Of a stretch of DNA of 24,949 nucleotides, positions 24,894 through 24,949 are shown piece after piece (the first letter of the stretch is position 1; each line of letters begins with the position of its first letter). The stretch comes from an uncultured Collinsella sp. (GTDB lineage Bacteria; Actinomycetota; Coriobacteriia; Coriobacteriales; Coriobacteriaceae). The DNA lies in NCBI GenBank assembly GCA_900754275.1, contig CAAECF010000102.1:1-24949 (forward strand). Reading direction: 5' to 3'. A model generated the notes under the pieces. The model saw only the letters and a program-made list of their open reading frames with translations, was not told where the DNA came from and did not search any database. The position numbers were made by a program, and so were the translations under genes.

Positions 24894-24949
24894 CGCTGGT
24901 TGTCGCACGCGTGGAAGCGCGTTCTCGACGAGGTGCTTGCCGCTAGTGG

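Noticed and set aside
24894..24949. A possible start of another gene after the ffh terminator (one + frame is open to the window end).
   Set aside because: Only about 55 bases remain, with no ribosome binding site or recognisable start. A neighbouring gene such as rpsP would be expected nearby but cannot be seen.

Overview
The window is a contiguous block of housekeeping genes from a GC-rich bacterium. All 18 protein genes and the one tRNA lie on the + strand. Two things suggest an actinobacterium of the class Coriobacteriia, with a Collinsella-like gut species the best guess. First, the gene order mixes a Bacillus-like series (Asp23-fakA-recG ... plsX-acpP-rnc-smc-ftsY-ffh) with an actinobacterial one (SepIVA-like coiled coil, then DUF177, then rpmF). 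Second, codon use is strongly GC-rich. The taxonomic call is inference; no rRNA is present to settle it.

Layout. (1) Positions 1-8021: infB (5' end missing), rbfA, nrnA, truB, ribF and dnaG, packed with overlaps or gaps of at most 15 bases. This translation, RNA-processing and cofactor cluster ends in the replication primase. (2) Positions 8022-9588: rpoD, the principal sigma factor, with its own putative promoter, an intrinsic terminator, and next to it an almost perfect 56-base foldback that looks like a REP-type element. (3) Positions 9616-9784: tRNA-Asn(GUU) with a clear sigma-70 promoter and a strong terminator. (4) Positions 9785-15319: an Asp23-family gene, fakA, recG, rsmD and coaD, tightly spaced. 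(5) Positions 15320-16683: a SepIVA-like coiled-coil gene, yceD (DUF177) and rpmF. (6) Positions 16684-24893: plsX, acpP, rnc, smc, ftsY and ffh, closed by a perfect 17-bp stem terminator. The last ~55 bases hold nothing I can call.

Functionally the window joins translation initiation and ribosome assembly (infB, rbfA, rpmF, rsmD), tRNA modification (truB), cofactor synthesis (ribF for FMN/FAD, coaD for CoA), replication priming and global transcription (dnaG, rpoD), lipid synthesis (fakA, plsX, acpP), RNA processing (rnc), chromosome organisation (smc), and co-translational membrane targeting (ftsY, ffh). CoaD feeds CoA to the pathway that supplies the prosthetic group of AcpP, and FakA and PlsX both handle acyl-phosphate.

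I see no phage, CRISPR, toxin-antitoxin, biosynthetic or otherwise novel multi-gene system. What deserves a second look is mostly non-coding: the REP-like foldback after rpoD, a 22-bp perfect palindrome before acpP, a terminator-like hairpin jammed against the plsX ribosome binding site, and a recurring GGTANNNT (often TGNGGTANNNT) element in front of several genes. Among the proteins, the SepIVA-like coiled coil and an ACP with Asn-Ser-Leu instead of Asp-Ser-Leu stand out.
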